Of a DNA stretch of 6,657 bases, positions 5,769-6,657 are shown one piece after another; within the stretch, counting starts at the first letter, position 1; every line of letters starts with the position of its first letter. The position numbers were made by a program, and so were the translations under genes. Location: positions 1-6,657 of the forward strand of contig JAATVN010000218.1 in assembly GCA_014523595.1 (NCBI GenBank), written 5' to 3'. The DNA is from Nitrososphaerales archaeon TH5888. Its GTDB lineage: Archaea; Thermoproteota; Nitrososphaeria; Nitrososphaerales; Nitrososphaeraceae. The notes beneath the pieces were generated by a model. The model searched no databases and had not been told where the DNA came from. It worked only from the letters and a program-made list of their open reading frames with translations.

Positions 5769-6554
5769 CTAGATCCCAGTCATATTAGAAATTTTTTGCG
5801 TTATCTCACTGATTGATGTCCCGATATCGGCCTTACTTTCAACCTTCAATTTCAGAGGCGAGATCAAGCTCAGGACTTCGTCTACTGAAGTTTTCATAGT
5901 TTGATCAAGCATGGGCAATGAGTCATTAACCAAGGACTCTGCTCTTGATATAAAACCACTTGCATCCTGATATTCAACTATTTCAGCCACCTTCCCATCC
6001 CTCACACCTGACTCATATTCTTTATTTGCAACGTCAAGTAGCCATGAGGCTACTATCAGGTTCAGGGTACTATTATCTTGTGGAACAATTAGGTCAATCG
6101 CATTGTTTAGCATCTGATTCGCTTTACGTGTTTCTTCCTTAAATTGAGACAAGTCTAATTTTTCTACATTTTGTGACAGCTCATTCAATAAAGTATATAG
6201 GGAGTGACTAAGATTACTATTAACGGTAACAAGAGGAGCTTATGGAAAATCATATATTTCTACTATGGGATGTAGGATATGTGCCCGCGTTAATGAATTG
6301 TTTCCATTCTCTTTGTTTTCAACGGCCTGTTCAAGGTGACCTTTCATCTGTTCAATATTATACACATATTCAATTTGGTTGGGCATTTGACCCGCGACCG
6401 AATTAAAAGGTGCAAATTGTAAGACTACAACCAGAAGTACAACATTGCATGACAGAACAAAGAGATTAGATTTTGTAATATTTGGGTTAAATGTTCTCAA
6501 TGATGACCGACTATGTAAAGGACAGGCTAATTTAAGGCTTTTCCAGGTTCTCAA
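5769..6554 (-). pseudogene. FTR1-ectodomain-like secreted protein, interrupted by one in-frame TAA
   Basis: Two open segments in the same frame, 6554-6243 and 6239-5769, are separated only by a TAA at 6240-6242. Read together they give one protein of about 261 residues. A hydrophobic export segment at about 30-50 (LFVLSCNVVLLVVVLQFAPF) is followed by a VAGQ end. Helices carrying KGHLEQAVENKENG (71-84) and AHILHPIVEIY (91-101) follow; the stop is at 105. The helical remainder continues with LIVASWLLDVANKEYESGVR and the motif EYQDASGF (194-201). His- and Glu-rich helices with an EYQDA motif are what I recall from the extracytoplasmic domain of FTR1 iron permeases. No permease helices follow. 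There is no ATG before the export segment (first codon TTG at 6554), so the start may be lost as well. Recent nonsense decay is the simplest reading; a single sequencing error or stop readthrough cannot be excluded. Confidence 0.72.
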
Positions 6555-6657
6555 ATTAGAGAAAATAATTCTTAAAGATTAAACAGTTAACCTACAAGAT
6601 AAATAATTTATGAATGAATAACAAGATGTGATTTTTCTTTACTGTTTCTTTCCTCCA

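Noticed and set aside
5960..6142. Plus-strand open frame opposite the FTR1-like pseudogene
   Set aside because: It is an antisense shadow of a frame that clearly reads as a protein on the other strand.

Overview
The window is AT-rich. The genes that can be recognised point to an ammonia-oxidising archaeon (Thaumarchaeota/Nitrososphaerota, in the style of Nitrososphaera or Nitrosocosmicus). The reasons are a T/A-rich TATA element about 25-27 bp before the start codon of several genes (leaderless archaeal promoters), a blue-copper-type cupredoxin, and surface proteins carrying discoidin domains. The lineage is an inference from style; no ribosomal or ammonia-oxidation marker is present.

Nearly everything recognisable is on the minus strand. 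Read in transcription order, right to left, the layout is as follows. (i) 6554-5769: a secreted or anchored all-helical protein resembling the extracytoplasmic part of FTR1-type iron permeases, split by one in-frame TAA. (ii) 5734-5446: a frameshifted remnant of a second FTR1-ectodomain-like gene. (iii) 5331-4792: an intact ferritin with a complete ferroxidase centre, followed by a T6 terminator. (iv) 4791-3842: about 950 bp with no convincing gene. It holds a plus-strand orphan promoter inside an inverted repeat and a GC-richer block with a hairpin. (v) 3841-3422: the intact paralogue of the remnant in (ii). (vi) 3170-1029: a large secreted protein with three discoidin (F5/8 type C) domains and a purple-acid-phosphatase-like metallophosphoesterase domain whose metal site is altered. 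(vii) 971-472: a cupredoxin gene broken by three frameshifts. A doubtful small membrane ORF lies on the plus strand at 1-264.

The common thread may be metal handling outside the cell: FTR1-like ectodomains lacking the permease part, ferritin for storage, and a copper protein. The locus is clearly turning over, with three of the recognisable genes dead. The intact FTR1-like gene and the dead cupredoxin gene share the same promoter, the same promoter-to-start spacing and related signal peptides, although their mature domains are unrelated. This suggests that promoter plus secretion-leader cassettes have been copied onto different cargoes. The most striking protein-level observation is that the phosphoesterase domain keeps every residue expected for metal site M1 and has lost all three private ligands of metal site M2.
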